Positions 22,100 through 34,040 are shown, counted from the first letter of the stretch. The stretch is 64,000 nt of DNA from Daphnia carinata (GCF_022539665.2 NC_081339.1:9669367-9733366); one strand, 5' to 3'. Translations and numbers: made by a program. Notes: generated from the letters alone by a model not told the origin.

Positions 22100-22389
22100 A
22101 AACTGTTGTCATTAAACATAGCTTTTATTTGATCTAATAGACATTATCGCTAAGCCGTATTTTTTTATTATCTCCGGAAATCACGTCAAGTTGATCAACT
22201 GATGACCTTCTTCTAATTTGCGCAATGTGTAGCAAATAAACTGGGAAATTGATTTGCCGAATGCGAAATTGTTTGTGTGCTGTACATCCATAATCTCTTT
22301 AAAAAGCAAATAAAGCTGAACTACGAGTAGAGATGATCAGTGTTACCATAGACTAGCGCATAAGAAGACAAAGCGATAAAAAAAAACAT
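22100..22389. other. Downstream of the ABC fragment
   Basis: Nothing recognised; a possible polyadenylation signal (AATAAAGC) is near 22308. Confidence 0.4.
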
Positions 22390-22640
22390 TATTACATGGG
22401 TGCTTCCGAATAATAGAGGCCGAATAGTACTTTGAATCCTCGGCGTAGTACGCTGGTGCAGCATTTATTGTTATGTTGTAGCTGGACTAGAAGTAGTAAG
22501 ACGGTGTATTACTGATGTAGTAACTGTAAGCGTTTTAGGACGTCGGATCATTAGTGTAGAATGTTGTCTCTGCGGAGTAAGACAGAGTTGCTTCAGTGCA
22601 GTAGAGTACGGATAACAGGTGGAAGTATAGCACGGAGCCG
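22390..22640 (-). pseudogene. Tyrosine-rich repeat protein remnant, copy 3
   Basis: The minus strand reads AAPAYYAEDSKYYSAS at about 22470-22423 and further tyrosine-rich remnants up to about 22630 (YSAETTFYTND), in mixed frames. Same family as 10900-11560 and 12084-17269. No intact ORF. Confidence 0.55.
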
Positions 22641-22944
22641 GAAAGGATTTGTCCGGTTCGGACGGGTCAGCGTCCTATAAAAATTCGACTTCGGGTGAAT
22701 AGTATCATGGAGCCTTAATATTGTACCATTTGGAGCTTCAGCGTGGTACCTCAAGCTTGCGTAAGTTGTAGTGATTCACCAAGGATGATGAAATAAAATT
22801 CACCAAAAATAAGAATTTCGAAGAACTTTATTTCGTTCCCTAGCGAAGGTCCTTTGTATTAACTATAACCATAGAAATGCTGAAACAGGGCCGTGGATGT
22901 TAAATAAAGAAGAAACTAAAGTCCTGGCCGCCAGTATAAATTTT

Positions 22945-23273
22945 TTATTCAATCAATGCGAGCAACGCAGTGCGGTAAGATCCAGAAGTATCACGCTGTT
23001 ATAAGAAAAGAAATAATACAAGCATTGTTATTCAATAATATTAAGGAACAGCATAATTTTTTTAAACATTTTATAGGTCGTTTTTACTTACCGAAACTGC
23101 GCTACTAAGTGATTCTCCGCATACTATTTGATATGCATTCTTGATATGACCGAGGTCAATCTCACTACGACTGACTGTTAAACGTGTCACGTCACGATCT
23201 GTTGTACCAGCGCCAGCAATAGAAGTGTGGAAACGAGACGAGAAGTAGAAGGCTTTATCGCTGCTGTATTGCA
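22945..23273 (-). pseudogene. Annexin, last two exons
   Basis: Exon 23273-23092 (acceptor TTTTGCCCAG) encodes the fourth annexin repeat: FHTSIAGAGTTDRD, then LTVSRSEIDLGHIKNAY and GESLSSAVS. Donor GTAAGT and acceptor TTATAACAG lead in frame to exon 22995-22945 with DTSGSYRTALLALIE and TAA. This is the normal C-terminus of annexins, which bind phospholipid in a calcium-dependent way. The key residues of repeat 4 are mostly kept, but no exons for repeats 1-3 are seen within the next kilobase upstream, so it is a 3' fragment. I cannot tell which annexin. Confidence 0.82.
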
Positions 23274-24504
23274 CTGGGCAAAATAGAGATGGTGAATGAA
23301 GTGTTATTGTCGGTCGAAACAGCAGTATATTTACAGATGGATACGATTGCATTTCCCATATCGTCCGCAAATTCGGTGGTGACAACAGTGCTGAGCGGGA
23401 TTTAAGTGGACTCGTAATGGATAGTAACTTGGTTCGAGTAAACTGCGCAACGCGAAAATGACGACGTAAATAACCTCGTTTGGTTCCTCGTTTTTGTTCT
23501 AAATTTATGGTGGACTGAGACTGAGACTAAACAGCTTTAAGTTTTTCTTAACACTTGAAGGGTCTTGGAACAAGTTAAAAAAATATTTAGATTAGCCATA
23601 ATTGAGCGCCGTCGTGAACTACCCTCTAGGCCATGCCCGTGCACCTATTTGGCCAAGCTGACGAAAAAAGGCAGGACATTGCATTCGAACGGATTCGAAT
23701 GCAATGAGCACTAAGTACGGTCACAGTATTGGAGGAATGACCGTGTGCTTGGTTCGTGATTTGGAGTCACAAGGGATAGGCTGCATGGCCCATGTTGCCG
23801 CCTATCACTCGAACCACTGCACCACCCTGACTTTTTACTTTTCTTACATCTAACTTACATCTAACTTATATCTAACTTACATCTACAAGCATAAGTTGTT
23901 TCATCGAATCTTTTATACTGTTCAACCATCACTGAAAAAAGGCTGCAGCTCGTTATGGCGTCCGTTGACCTTAAATGTTAAATTTTGCAAAACACGGTGA
24001 ACTACATTGACGATTATGAAAAATCAGGTGTATTCGTTTCTTACTGTGTTATTATTATAGAAAATCCCATTTATACTAGATAAATTTTAACACGCCGAAA
24101 ATAGTATAATAGAAACTGAAGCTGGTGCAATTACGGGTCGTGAATGGAACAGGTATACCAATCACGCCATTATATCTAAAAGCTACACTTCGGTTGCCAC
24201 TAGGGGGCACTTGAGTAGTATGTTTCTATGAAATTTTTAATTGATTGGTCCTTTTTTTTCAACTTAATTGTTAATTCTAATTGAAAGTTAATTTTAATTA
24301 ATTAATAATTAATAAATCTTAATTTTCATAATTTCTTAAAATAACTTTAAAGTAGTTTTTTTTTGGAAAATAACTATACTCAAGGGGTCCAAGGCTTATT
24401 TTTTATGTTGTTTTTTGTAATAACTTAATTTAATTAAAAATATATGATTTTTACCTTGAGTTAGAGGTCAAAGTATTTTAAGATTTTAATTAATAATAAA
24501 TTAA
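23274..24504. other. Intergenic with a palindrome and a tRNA-like stretch
   Basis: A 13-bp inverted repeat with a 4-bp spacer (CATTGCATTCGAA, 23677-23689, and its complement 23694-23706) is followed by a tRNA-like stretch (23745-23830) with A- and B-box-like words. From 24057 the sequence is extremely AT-rich. No coding sequence was seen. Confidence 0.45.
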
Positions 24505-24720
24505 TTTTAATTCAAATGCACTTCTAAATAATATGAGAGGACCTCTCATATTATTAACGTAACGGTATGGTGCGGTACTGTAACGCGGGCTACAACTATT
24601 AAAAAATATTCCGTAAATCCAATTAATAATATAATTAATATTATTCAAATGCACTTCTAAGTAATATCAGGGATCCCGTAACACGGCATACGGTCATTAA
24701 AAAAAGCATCCCGTAATAAT
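24505..24720. repeat. Two degenerate direct repeats, about 130 bp, with a palindrome
   Basis: The phrase ATTCAAATGCACTTCTAA recurs at about 24511 and 24642, each followed by a diverged TAACGCGG/TAACACGG and ATTCCGTAA/ATCCCGTAA. The first unit holds a near-perfect 14-bp inverted repeat around one base (AATAATATGAGAGG, 24527-24540, and 24542-24555). Confidence 0.6.
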
Positions 24721-26099
24721 GCTTTTCCTTTGTTTTTTCTTATTTCTATCGCTATACGATCCGATGCTGGATCTCGTAATGAAAAATGCTTAATGGTGGC
24801 ATGAACTAATGTTTTTTCTTCTATATGCGCATATGTTTCTATTTTATTCAAACTTGGAACTTGAGTTGCGCTGGAAATGCCAATAGGGTAGCCTAACAGA
24901 ACGAAATCTTTATAGAATATCGTCGTGTACCATGGAAATTAGTTCAAGAAGCATTGGTGATGAAAATATTCATTTTTGTTTGTACGTACAAACCGTCGAC
25001 ATCGATGACATATTTCTGTACTGCTGTCACATTTAGAAGCATGCTTTCATCCATTAAATCCTGTCAATGATATGGAAAAAAATATTCGTTTAGATTAAAG
25101 CCGGTCAATAAGCTGATGATAATTCAGATGTTTGATTATGCCCTAATCTAACAGTGCTGTAAATTGTTACGACATGCAAAGGGAAAGGAATTTGTGGAGA
25201 CACGTCATAACAATGCGTCTTTTCAAGGAAGGTATTTTTTGTTTCTTGAAAATCCGCCTGTTTCTGCTTCGTTCAACGAACTGGGCTAGAAGCCAAACTG
25301 AAACAAGTAAAAAAAAAAAAAAATAGGCATCCGCCAAACAGTAGAATCACTCTGGAAAAGTGATAAAAAATTGTTTGATAAACAACTTAATCACTGTGGT
25401 ATTATATTTCTAAAAAAATTCTTTTTGAGAGTCTGAGGGCAGTGAAATACAAATTGCTACCTACCTACCGATTGGTAGCAACGTTAAAATACCCCACTAG
25501 CAATACCTCTGACAGTTCGGTAGTGAACGATTCATCCGGAACAGCGGCGGGCGTCGCGCTCTTTCTTTGCGGTGGATGTCACCGCTAACGCGCATCATCG
25601 TCCACGTATCTGGTCAGCTCGTATCTCCTCCACCTTCCTTAAGTTAAGAGGAGATTAGATTTTTCTACTTTCCTTAAGTAGAAAAATTAATACCTTCATT
25701 TTCCTTACTTACCTGCCTTATTCATCCGCACAAGCGCCATCCACATTTCCTTTCTCATAAAAGCAAGGACACCAGCACCGTAGGCGGAGGTCCTCGACGC
25801 ACTGCTGCCGGCCTAGCCTTTGCTCTCACCGTTGTGAGCGCAAAGGCAAAACAAAAAAGATGGATTACTGTCAAACTTAAAGGCCATTTGCAGTTAGCTT
25901 ACTTTCAAAAAAATTAACTACGCCTAAAATTTATCTAATACACTTCATATCTAACGTGTACACTAGTCCTTAGCCGATGTCTTAACGATACGGGTGTCTC
26001 GTAGCACACGTTGGTATTATAGCCTCGCTAGTATAATTCTAACCCGTTTATTGCTACTCGTCACCCAGTACAGGGTTTCCCCTCTATGAGCTTACTACT
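24721..26099. other. Intergenic, nothing recognised
   Basis: No domain-bearing frame. An A run is present at 25309-25323. GC-richer sequence at 25540-25640 shows no gene. Confidence 0.45.
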
Positions 26100-26143
26100 T
26101 GTTTCTTCATCGTTTGAAGGCATATCGTGATGATTAGACATAT

Positions 26144-26493
26144 TGTCGCGAAGGAAAAGCGATATGGTTGTCATTTCTGCGAATGACGTGATAACCAACG
26201 ATCCAATGGCGTACAATGCAGCTTCTCTTTTGCGACACGCCAATCATCTGTTAACACTTAGTTATTCCCTGAATTTATGTAACCCTAGAGATGGGGCGTT
26301 TATCCTTAACGACGGTATAAAAGCCCCCACATTTTTAACCCTAGTTCAGTTCTTCAACTCTTAAAAGTTTCCCTACAATTCTCTTCACGTCAAGTTAAGT
26401 ACAAAGTATAGTTATTCTTTATCTCTGCTATGTCTTGTATTTTTCCTTAACGTACAATACAATTCATTTAACAAAGTAAAGTCCAGTGTGACA
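26144..26493 (+). repeat. Solo LTR, family 1
   Basis: Starts TGTCGCGAAG and ends TGTGACA, with TATAAAAG near 26315. It is flanked by ATAT on both sides (26140-26143 and 26494-26497). It is shorter than the other family 1 LTRs through small deletions. Confidence 0.93.
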
Positions 26494-26515
26494 ATATTAA
26501 TTGCCTAGCATTATT

Positions 26516-27750
26516 GCCTATTTATTGCCGTAATACTTACCGACTGTTATTCTGTTTACTCCACAATAGGATAGCCTTTCGCCTAATCTAAAGCAGGGTC
26601 CTAAAATACAGGGTTTCCCGTCTCTGAACTTGCACGGGTTTCTAACGGGAGGCCCTGTATTCATAGTGGTAAAAAGTGCTCCTTGACTTCAACAGGCTAC
26701 GTTAGGTAACTACTAAAGCCCCGCATCCAAAGCATCTGTGACTTAGTTTAGGTAGATGAACTTCATTACCACTAGGGTAGATTTCTTCTAACAGGAGAAT
26801 CAACCAACACCACCAGGCTGATACTATCAACTTGATGATCCCTCCCAAAGAAGCCTAGTCTATAGGCCATCAGATACTTTGAACAAGCTTTACTATTCGT
26901 CAAGGCGGTTATGGAAGAAGTGTAAATCCGGTTAGGTTCTCAATGCTCAATCTCAACGCATGGAGAGGCCCTTTTACTTGTTTCTTCACCGTTTGAAGGC
27001 ATATCGTGATGATTAGACATCTCAATATTGCCTAGCACCTTATTACATGAGTTTGTTTCAGATGCATGCCGATGACACCTCATATGGCGTAGCAGGGGGA
27101 AACTCAACTCACGCGAACCGTAACGGTGACGCAATGCGTTGTGAACCGCGACTCACAACTGGATCACGAGATGGCCACCACGGCTCCAATAAGCAGAGGC
27201 ACACACAAGTGCTTTATACGTGTCTTTCTGCACGAAAACTGCGTTTGCAAGAAGTTGCGGGAGTCCCGAACAGTGATTCGTTTTTAGTGTCAATAAATGA
27301 ATTTCGTGAGAAATCGTTTAATGAACTTTGTTTGAATTTTCATTTTGATTTAAAAAATACAAATAGTTTTGAAATTGTCTAATTGTATCTTTTTATCATT
27401 ATAAGATAACTGATGGGAGCCCCACCTTCTTGCTCTTCATCTTCATCTTATTCGTATGATAAAATATTCCACGATTTCACCAAATTTGTTCCGCGAAAAC
27501 CCTTCCGGTGGTGGTTTCCACAATTGATGGCGCCTCGATTTCCACGGTGATTTCCTCGCCATAGCGTTCAACGTTCCAAGTATACACGATAAACACGGTA
27601 CCATTTCGACTACCACAGCTGATTTCAACTGATTTTGGCAGAAGGAATCACACCTGACGTGCTAACTGATTCGAAGTCGTATATCAGCTAATGACATTCT
27701 AAGTACAATCCACCGGCGAGTGTTTTGAAATTTAGATCACGAAACTGGCT
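26516..27750. other. Intergenic up to the synaptojanin start
   Basis: Apart from the duplicated segment at 26979-27042 nothing is recognised. The last 300 bp could be the former promoter and 5' UTR of the synaptojanin copy. Confidence 0.4.
26979..27042 (+). repeat. Second copy of the sequence that hosts the solo LTR (paralogous empty site)
   Basis: About 45 bp (TTGTTTCTTCACCGTTTGAA onward, to TTAGACAT) nearly match 26099-26141 just left of the solo LTR. The sequence then continues to ATTGCCTAGCA, which on the other copy lies just right of the LTR (26500-26510). Flanking sequence at 26060-26100 and 26590-26640 also repeats a TACAGGGTTTCCC motif. Confidence 0.7.
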
Positions 27751-30170
27751 ATGGGAAAAAGTTACAAGATTTGGCATAAAATTAATGGGCAGGGACTGTA
27801 CAGTGTTTTGCTTGAACAACGAAACCGAGACGAAGTTCTTCTCTTTGAATCTTTAGTTATTGCTGCTTTGGGTAATAAAACTAATTGTTTTCACAAAAAA
27901 GCTAACAAACAAACCAATAAAATTGCATATAACTGCTAAATAGTTGCCAGGTCCTGCTGAGGTTGACGTAATAAAAAAGTTGTATACAAAACTTTATGAC
28001 ACATATGGATGTCTTGGTGAACTATTTATAGTTAATACAGGTTTTTCAAATGAACTAGAATAAAAATTGAAAATAATTTTCAACTTTGATACTTCAATCT
28101 ATTTCGGAGATGGGTCCTTGCAATATACCTAGTCTTGGTTACAGGTTGTGTTTCTGTTGGAAAAATGGGGGAATCAGAAGTGTTTCGAATCAATCAAACA
28201 AGCTTTATACCCTTAAAAGGACCACAGACATTAGAAGAAGAAAGAGTGCCTGAGCTTTGGAAGCTGTTTAACTCTGGAACATTGTATTTCCTCTGGTCAT
28301 CTGATGACTACCCAATTGATGCTACATTATGCACCCAAAAGCTCCAGCAGAATCGTGGAACAGACAACAGATTCTTCTAGAATAGGTAGATATTCCCTAT
28401 AGGCTGGTTCACTGTGCATTTATAATTTAAAAAATGATCCTCTTAAAATTGACAGGCTTTTGCACTTACCATTGCAACACTATGGAATTGAGTGTTCTCA
28501 CTGGCTGTTACGAGTTATACGTGTGGCAGTGTTGAAATCTGACCTGTTTATGCTGGTCATTGTCAGTTTAAGGCAGCTATCATCTCCCGTCTTAGTTGCA
28601 AGCGGGCCGGTGCACGATTCAATGTACTGTACGTGGCGTCAACGATGAAGGCCATGTTACAAATTTCGTCGAAACGGAACAGCTAATCTATGGCGATCAA
28701 GGTGATGCGTCGCCTTTTCTTCAAACACGTGGCTCTGTCCCTATTTTCTGGGAGAAACCAGGAGTTCAAGTACGGTCGCACAAATTCAGATTCTCACGCG
28801 GTCCCGAAGCCTCGTCACCAGCTCTAGAACGCCATTTGAAGCTCATGCAAGAGCGTTATCATGACACAGCTATCGTGAATCTACTCGGTCTCAACATGGT
28901 TGGTGCTAAAGAAGGGAAAACTTCACTTAGTCAATTCTTCCAAGCTGACCAGAAACGCTATTATGAGTCGATGCCTCACATCATGTTCGACTGTCACCAA
29001 GAATCCAGAGGTGGTAACCTCCAGAATATCGCAAAATTGAAACAAAGCCTGCAGCCTATCTTTGAGAGCCATTCCTTCTTCTTACTCAAAAATCAGCAAG
29101 TTGTATCTCAACAAAAAGGAGTTATCCGAACCAACTGCCTCGACTGTTTTGAGCGAACAAACTGGTAAAAATTACAAATTTGAACGGTAATTTTAACGTG
29201 ACGCGATTTTTTGAATATTGTTACAAGCTTGTAAATAGTGCGCAGACATTCATCGGCTTAGAGATGGCAGCGAGCAGTGAGAACGCAAAAGCCTGGGCAA
29301 CTGAGTACAAAAGGTTTTAGTTCACATGAAATCAACCAATTAGACATTCATTAATGTGTGAATGATTTCGTTCAAGGTGCTTTCACGGGATCGCTCATTC
29401 GCGTTATTGACCTATGTTAACCTTGTTGGCGTTATGTCGCTACGTTTTTATTCAATACGAATTAGCGGCTGACGTGCGAGACGTGGCCACCGATTCAGTC
29501 AAAACCGACCTTGGTGGTGTGATGGGAGATAAAAGTGTCGTACCTATCCGCTTTTTGTTGCGCAACACTTCGTTGTGTTTTGTCTGCAGCCACTTTGCCG
29601 GTGGCCAATCTCAGTCGGTTGAGCGCAATACTGACTACGCAGAGATCACGCGACGCATCTCTTTCCCTCATGGAAAGAAAGTGGAGCAGCATGATTTCGT
29701 TTAAAAAAATTCAACAAGCGGAAGGCATTCGTGAATTACGTTGAATGTGAATTCAGCTTTCGCCAACGTACAAATACGATCCTTTCTCTCGCGATTATGA
29801 CACCCCGGCATGGATAGATCGTGTACTATTACGCAACCGACGTGATCATGGTCAAACTGATCGTGATCATGAACTGCCTGTTACGGTCGTGCAGAACTAA
29901 AACAGCGATCATAGGCCTGTGATGGCCTTCATAGACATAGAAATTCTTGCTACACGCATAGAAAAAACTCGATGGGTCTTGGAAGACGTGGTTGGGAGGC
30001 TCTGATCCGATTGCGGGTGCGTCTGCTAGTGAACAGACGTCATGGTGCCTCGGTGAAAATACACTTCAAGAGAATATTCGGAAAATCCTGATTAAATTTT
30101 GCGGTACCGTCACCGACGGTATTCAGGTAATAAAATTTGACGCCGTTTTTTTAAAGAGTTTTATAAGAAA
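27751..30170 (+). pseudogene. Synj: Synaptojanin pseudogene (SAC domain and 5-phosphatase domain), introns kept
   Basis: From ATG 27751 (IWHKINGQGLYSVLLEQRNR) a SAC-domain gene can be followed through exons near 27953-28039, 28122-28390, 28455-28625, 28630-29160 and 29245-29320, with the catalytic CX5R motif NCLDCFERT at about 29134. The inositol 5-phosphatase domain follows at 29414-29704 (FVCSHFAGGQSQ, ERNTDYAEI) and 29755-29900 ([28 protein letters not shown]). Both domains in this order identify synaptojanin, which removes phosphates from PI(4,5)P2 during synaptic vesicle uncoating. Lesions: extra bases near 28124, TAG for TGG near 28378, a 5-bp insertion near 28627, and loss of part of the 5-phosphatase. 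It continues without a gap into the ZSWIM8 fragment. Confidence 0.85.
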
Positions 30171-30229
30171 CTAACGGTCTAGTTTTCATACATCAGTGAT
30201 GTAAATTACTTGAGCTCGACCGCACCCCT

Positions 30230-33223
30230 CGCTGCGGCTGAATGGAGCAGCCTGTTGCGCCCATTAAGGGGTCGGGAGCCGGAAGGCACGTGGAACTTGC
30301 TTTCCATCGTCCGCGAGAAATGTTCAAACGCCATGACCGCAATCCCGTTTCACGTTTGGAAGTTTTAATCGAAGAGACTATGTCGTGTGAACAGGTAGTG
30401 ATAAACAATTAACAGCAATAGGTACAAAGTGTTTGTTAAATTCATCTTTTTTTTATATTTTAGATTATGGTCTGGTGGTTTAACACCAAGGTGGCATTAC
30501 ACAATGGAAGTGCAGCTAGATACGGTAGCGGTATCAAATCAAGCAACCTGGGAAGCCAATCGCAAGCTTCTCAGCACACTTCCCCTTCTTTATGTGACGA
30601 AGTGGTTATCCTTTAGCGATTGGCTGCACTCAATCCAGGCCTTTCTGGAGAAGAACGCGATCTACTTCGTCAACATTTCAGCGAATGGCATATCAAAGTC
30701 CTTGACAAGGTCACGAAAAGCAAAAGGTTAACAGTCAGTGCCACTCATGGCGCACCCCCATGTTGCTGGTGGAAATGGTTCCGGACCGTCCACACCTTGT
30801 CGTACTAGCCAATCATTTAAAGCAGAAGTTAAGGTGTTTACTGGATTCAAACCTTCAGTTGAAGCTTGCTATCTTAGCTGGGACGATTACTCCATTCCCG
30901 TGTCACCTACACTCAAGGCCACCGTCTTTACCATTGTCCTTTTACCTGCTTTCGACACACAGAGGCTCATGGTCTCTTTGATATCGGCCGTCATCACCAA
31001 TGACCTACCCGTCCACATGCTCCAAAGACGAGCGGCAGTGCAAGGCGATTATGCCCAGGCTATGGACGACGTACGTCACGAAAGGGAAAGGATTGGCGGA
31101 TTTCACCCTGCATCACCTCTTGTCCGGCCAGAAAGAGAAATAGATCAAGCGGGCAAATAGAAGTAGCGTTAGCAGCGAAGGTTTCTGCGAAAATGAAGGC
31201 AATCCAGCCGTCGAAGCGTTTGAGCCGGCGTTTACCCAGCCCATCAATTCGCAAAATCCACGCAGTCCCATCAGGGCATTGCAGATGTGCACGTTTCAGA
31301 TTGGCCTCTACGCTTTGGGTCTCCACAATTGCGTCAGTGCCAAATGGTTGAGCCGCAATTATTCATCTCATCTCTCTTGGATTACAGGTATTATTTAAAT
31401 GTCTTAAAAAAACATTTCATCAAATTATATGATTCAATATTTTATTTTCAAACCAGATCAAGCTATGGAGATTGGTTGGCAAGCCCTCTGGTTCTTGATT
31501 AGTACCTGGGAAGGACATTTAACCTCTCCGGAAGTGGCAATTATAGCCGATCAAGCGTCTCGTGGTCAGGAGGCGAATATGGTCCGACCAGCAGCAGAAC
31601 TAGCCCTTCCTGCTTGCCACATGCGCACGCATTGAATCCCAATGAAATTCAGCGAGCTATACTACAATGCAAAGAACAGAGTAGCGAAATGCTGGAACGT
31701 GCGTGCCTGGCCGTCGAGAGCGCGGCTAAAGGAGGTGGAGTTTATCCAGAAGTTCTTTCCGGCGTAGCCCGTTGCTGGCACGAGTTGTATTGTACGAGCA
31801 GCGTATGCCTAGTGGCCGTAGAGGTGCTCGGGTTTTACCCAGCATCGAGCAACCGCCACCACCAATGCCGTTCCATGTGCCACAGTGTTCCATGCAGCAG
31901 CCTCAAGCCAATATGGCCGGCGTCGGTGTTCCGTTGCAATATGCTATGACATCTATTGTTCCCTTTCCGTTATCTTACAGTTTTCTTCCTGGTACCGCTC
32001 CTGGACCTAATCCACCTGCTCAGATTTCAGGCGTTCCTTTCAATTTTTGGCGGCAGATGGAGCTGCTGGCGCCACTCCGAATGCGACGTTTTCGTATGCT
32101 CCTCCTATACCAGGGGCGCATTTTGGCGTCAACCTTTTGTTGAACCTTTTTAGTTCAACTTTTCGTCAAAGTTGACGCCAAAATGGAAGTTCATCGCTAC
32201 AGTTGAGAAAGGGGAGGAGTGGCAGTTCAGTTAAAGGTCAACGGTGGTCTGGACCACCGTTGAAAAAGCTCAACTGTTTCAGTTGAACCTCCCACTGGCG
32301 TTGTCGCCAAAACGGTCGCCTAGTTGAACCATCTACCGGGCAGTTGAAGCAAAAATACAATTTCACTACAAAAGTTGAACTAAAAGTAGACGCCAAAATG
32401 TGCCCCAGGTCTGCTGTACTTTCCTTCAGTTTTACATGCCCTATGCCGATTGGAGCGATATCGGCGCCTCCAAATCCTCCTCCAGGTCCATCTCCGTTGT
32501 CCAAGGGACGAATAACACGACCGTACGCAGGCTCGCTATCCGCGTAAACCACCCTACGGTGAAGATGTAAATGGCTCCTCTCTGTCGCCAAAAAAATTGG
32601 TAATTATATTTCATTGAAAAATTTCTTTGCAAAAAATACAAGACGTTAACGTCGGTATTTTCAATAGGAACGGATTACCTCCAGCAGTTCTGCGTCGTGA
32701 CGGCGAACAGCGTTGTAAGCCCATTTGTACTTCACGAGATTGCTGTAGAGGCAGCCCATTTCTTCGCCTACACTGGATCATCACCACCCAATCCGTATAC
32801 GCAGCACTTGCGTTCGCGAGTCTTGACGCCATTTATTCAAAAGTGTCATCAAATGTAATTTTCATTTACAAGATTTAATGCTTTCTTGCGTTACATGATT
32901 TGTTTTCTCTTTTATGTAGGTACATCCAGTGCATCAACCACAAGCTTTAGCACCTCAATCTTACCGATTACAATGACTTTCTAACGATAATTCAAACAGC
33001 AAGAACGGCTGTTCGCCTCATACCAACCGGTTCGATAGCTGTAATAACTGTAACTGTCACCAATGAATTTCTGCAGCCTATTCAAAAGTAAGAACCTTTT
33101 TTATTATCATTTATTCTATTTTTGTCATGTTAAATCATTCGTCTTTCCAAACCAAGGTCGAAATCCTGCACCAAAGACATATGGGGCCGTCTAATGGCCA
33201 TCATTCATCAACCAGCCGTTTGA
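30230..33223 (+). pseudogene. Zswim8: ZSWIM8 (Dorado) homologue, 3' half, broken
   Basis: Several stretches match the C-terminal half of ZSWIM8. These are LAALNPGLSGEERDLLRQ (30620-30680), GFKPSVEACYLSWDDY (30843-30890), ALGLHNCVSAKWLSR (31312-31356), IGWQALWFLISTWEGHL (31468-31520), HALNPNEIQRAILQCKEQ (31623-31680), AKGGGVYPEV, QQFCVVTANSVVSPFVLHE (32680-32740), and a last exon with KDIWGRLMAI ending at TGA 33221-33223. Lesions are a TAG near 30613, a one-base deletion near 31605, a TAG near 32951 and a 300-bp inverted-repeat insertion at 32110-32409. ZSWIM8 is the substrate receptor of a cullin-RING ligase that degrades Argonaute in target-directed microRNA decay. The SWIM and cullin-binding N-terminal part is not here. 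Confidence 0.85.
32110..32409. mobile_element. Foldback (inverted-repeat) element inside the ZSWIM8 pseudogene
   Basis: Ends are inverted repeats: GGGGCGCATTTTGGCGTC on the left and its near complement ending GCCAAAATGTGCCCC on the right. Internal sub-repeats of AGTTGAAC/GTTCAACT form further hairpins. No coding capacity. Target duplication is unclear. Confidence 0.75.
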
Positions 33224-33414
33224 CACAAAATCATTGAAAGGAAAATGTTTTTAGGTTGCATCTACCTCCACAACTTTTTTCGTCTCGCGTGAAAACAAAA
33301 ATTGTAAATAGTACATTGTCATCCGTCGTATCGTTTAGATTACCTCGCTCGTTTAAAATCTCTCCCCACTTCACGTTTAATCCAAACCGATGAAAAATAT
33401 ACTTACTTCGCTCG

Positions 33415-34021
33415 TGTCGCAAACAGAGATAAGGAGATGGGATACGACCGTGTTAACGCCGCTATGACACTTTTTGGGGCAGCATCTAGCGGCTAATTCC
33501 CTCCTTTCATCATTAGCAGACGAATTCCCTGCAAGGAACCAATGTGACAGGCGGCAATTTGAATATGGGAAAGGAAAGTCGGACATTTCGCCAGATAAAA
33601 ACACACAACGAAAGTTCTGTTACTCGGAGGGCATTGAAAACTCGGAGAATCAAAAGGGGTCGATTTTCTGGAATTTTTGGCTTACAAATACTTTCCATTC
33701 CAGTTTCCATTGAATTGTTTCCAGGGAATGTTAGCTAATTATCAAATTTTATACTGCAAAATACCCAGGCTCAGTTTACAAGTTGTTACGGTAGTAGTTA
33801 CAATTTACTTTTAGTCATGAAACTTTCTTTTATGTGCTATTAACTGGCGCATTGTCTAACTCTCCGTGACCATTTCAAATCATCCGCCTGTAACAATGCT
33901 TTTTTGCAGGGAATTCGTCTGCTAATGAGAAAGGGAGGGAATTAGCCGCTAGATGGAGTGCCGAAATCTGTCATGGCGGCTTTCCCTATTCAGTGTCCCA
34001 TCTCCTTATCTCTGGTCGCAA
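33415..34021. mobile_element. Inverted-repeat element with about 120-bp termini
   Basis: 33415-33535 is repeated inverted at 33908-34021: outer words AGAGATAAGGAGATGGGA and TCCCATCTCCTTATCTCT, inner words TCTAGCGGCTAATTCCCT and AGGGAATTAGCCGCTAGA, then AGACGAATTCCCTGC and its complement. The unique centre is about 370 bp with no recognised gene. Likely a non-autonomous DNA transposon. Confidence 0.78.
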
Positions 34022-34040
34022 AGTGATTGATGCCCGAATC

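Noticed and set aside
26144-26493. CRISPR-like or direct-repeat array because similar segments recur five times in the window
   Set aside because: These are LTRs of one retrotransposon family with target duplications, not a spaced array.
30193-30408. 71-codon minus-strand ORF
   Set aside because: Antisense of the start of the ZSWIM8-like region; no domain of its own.
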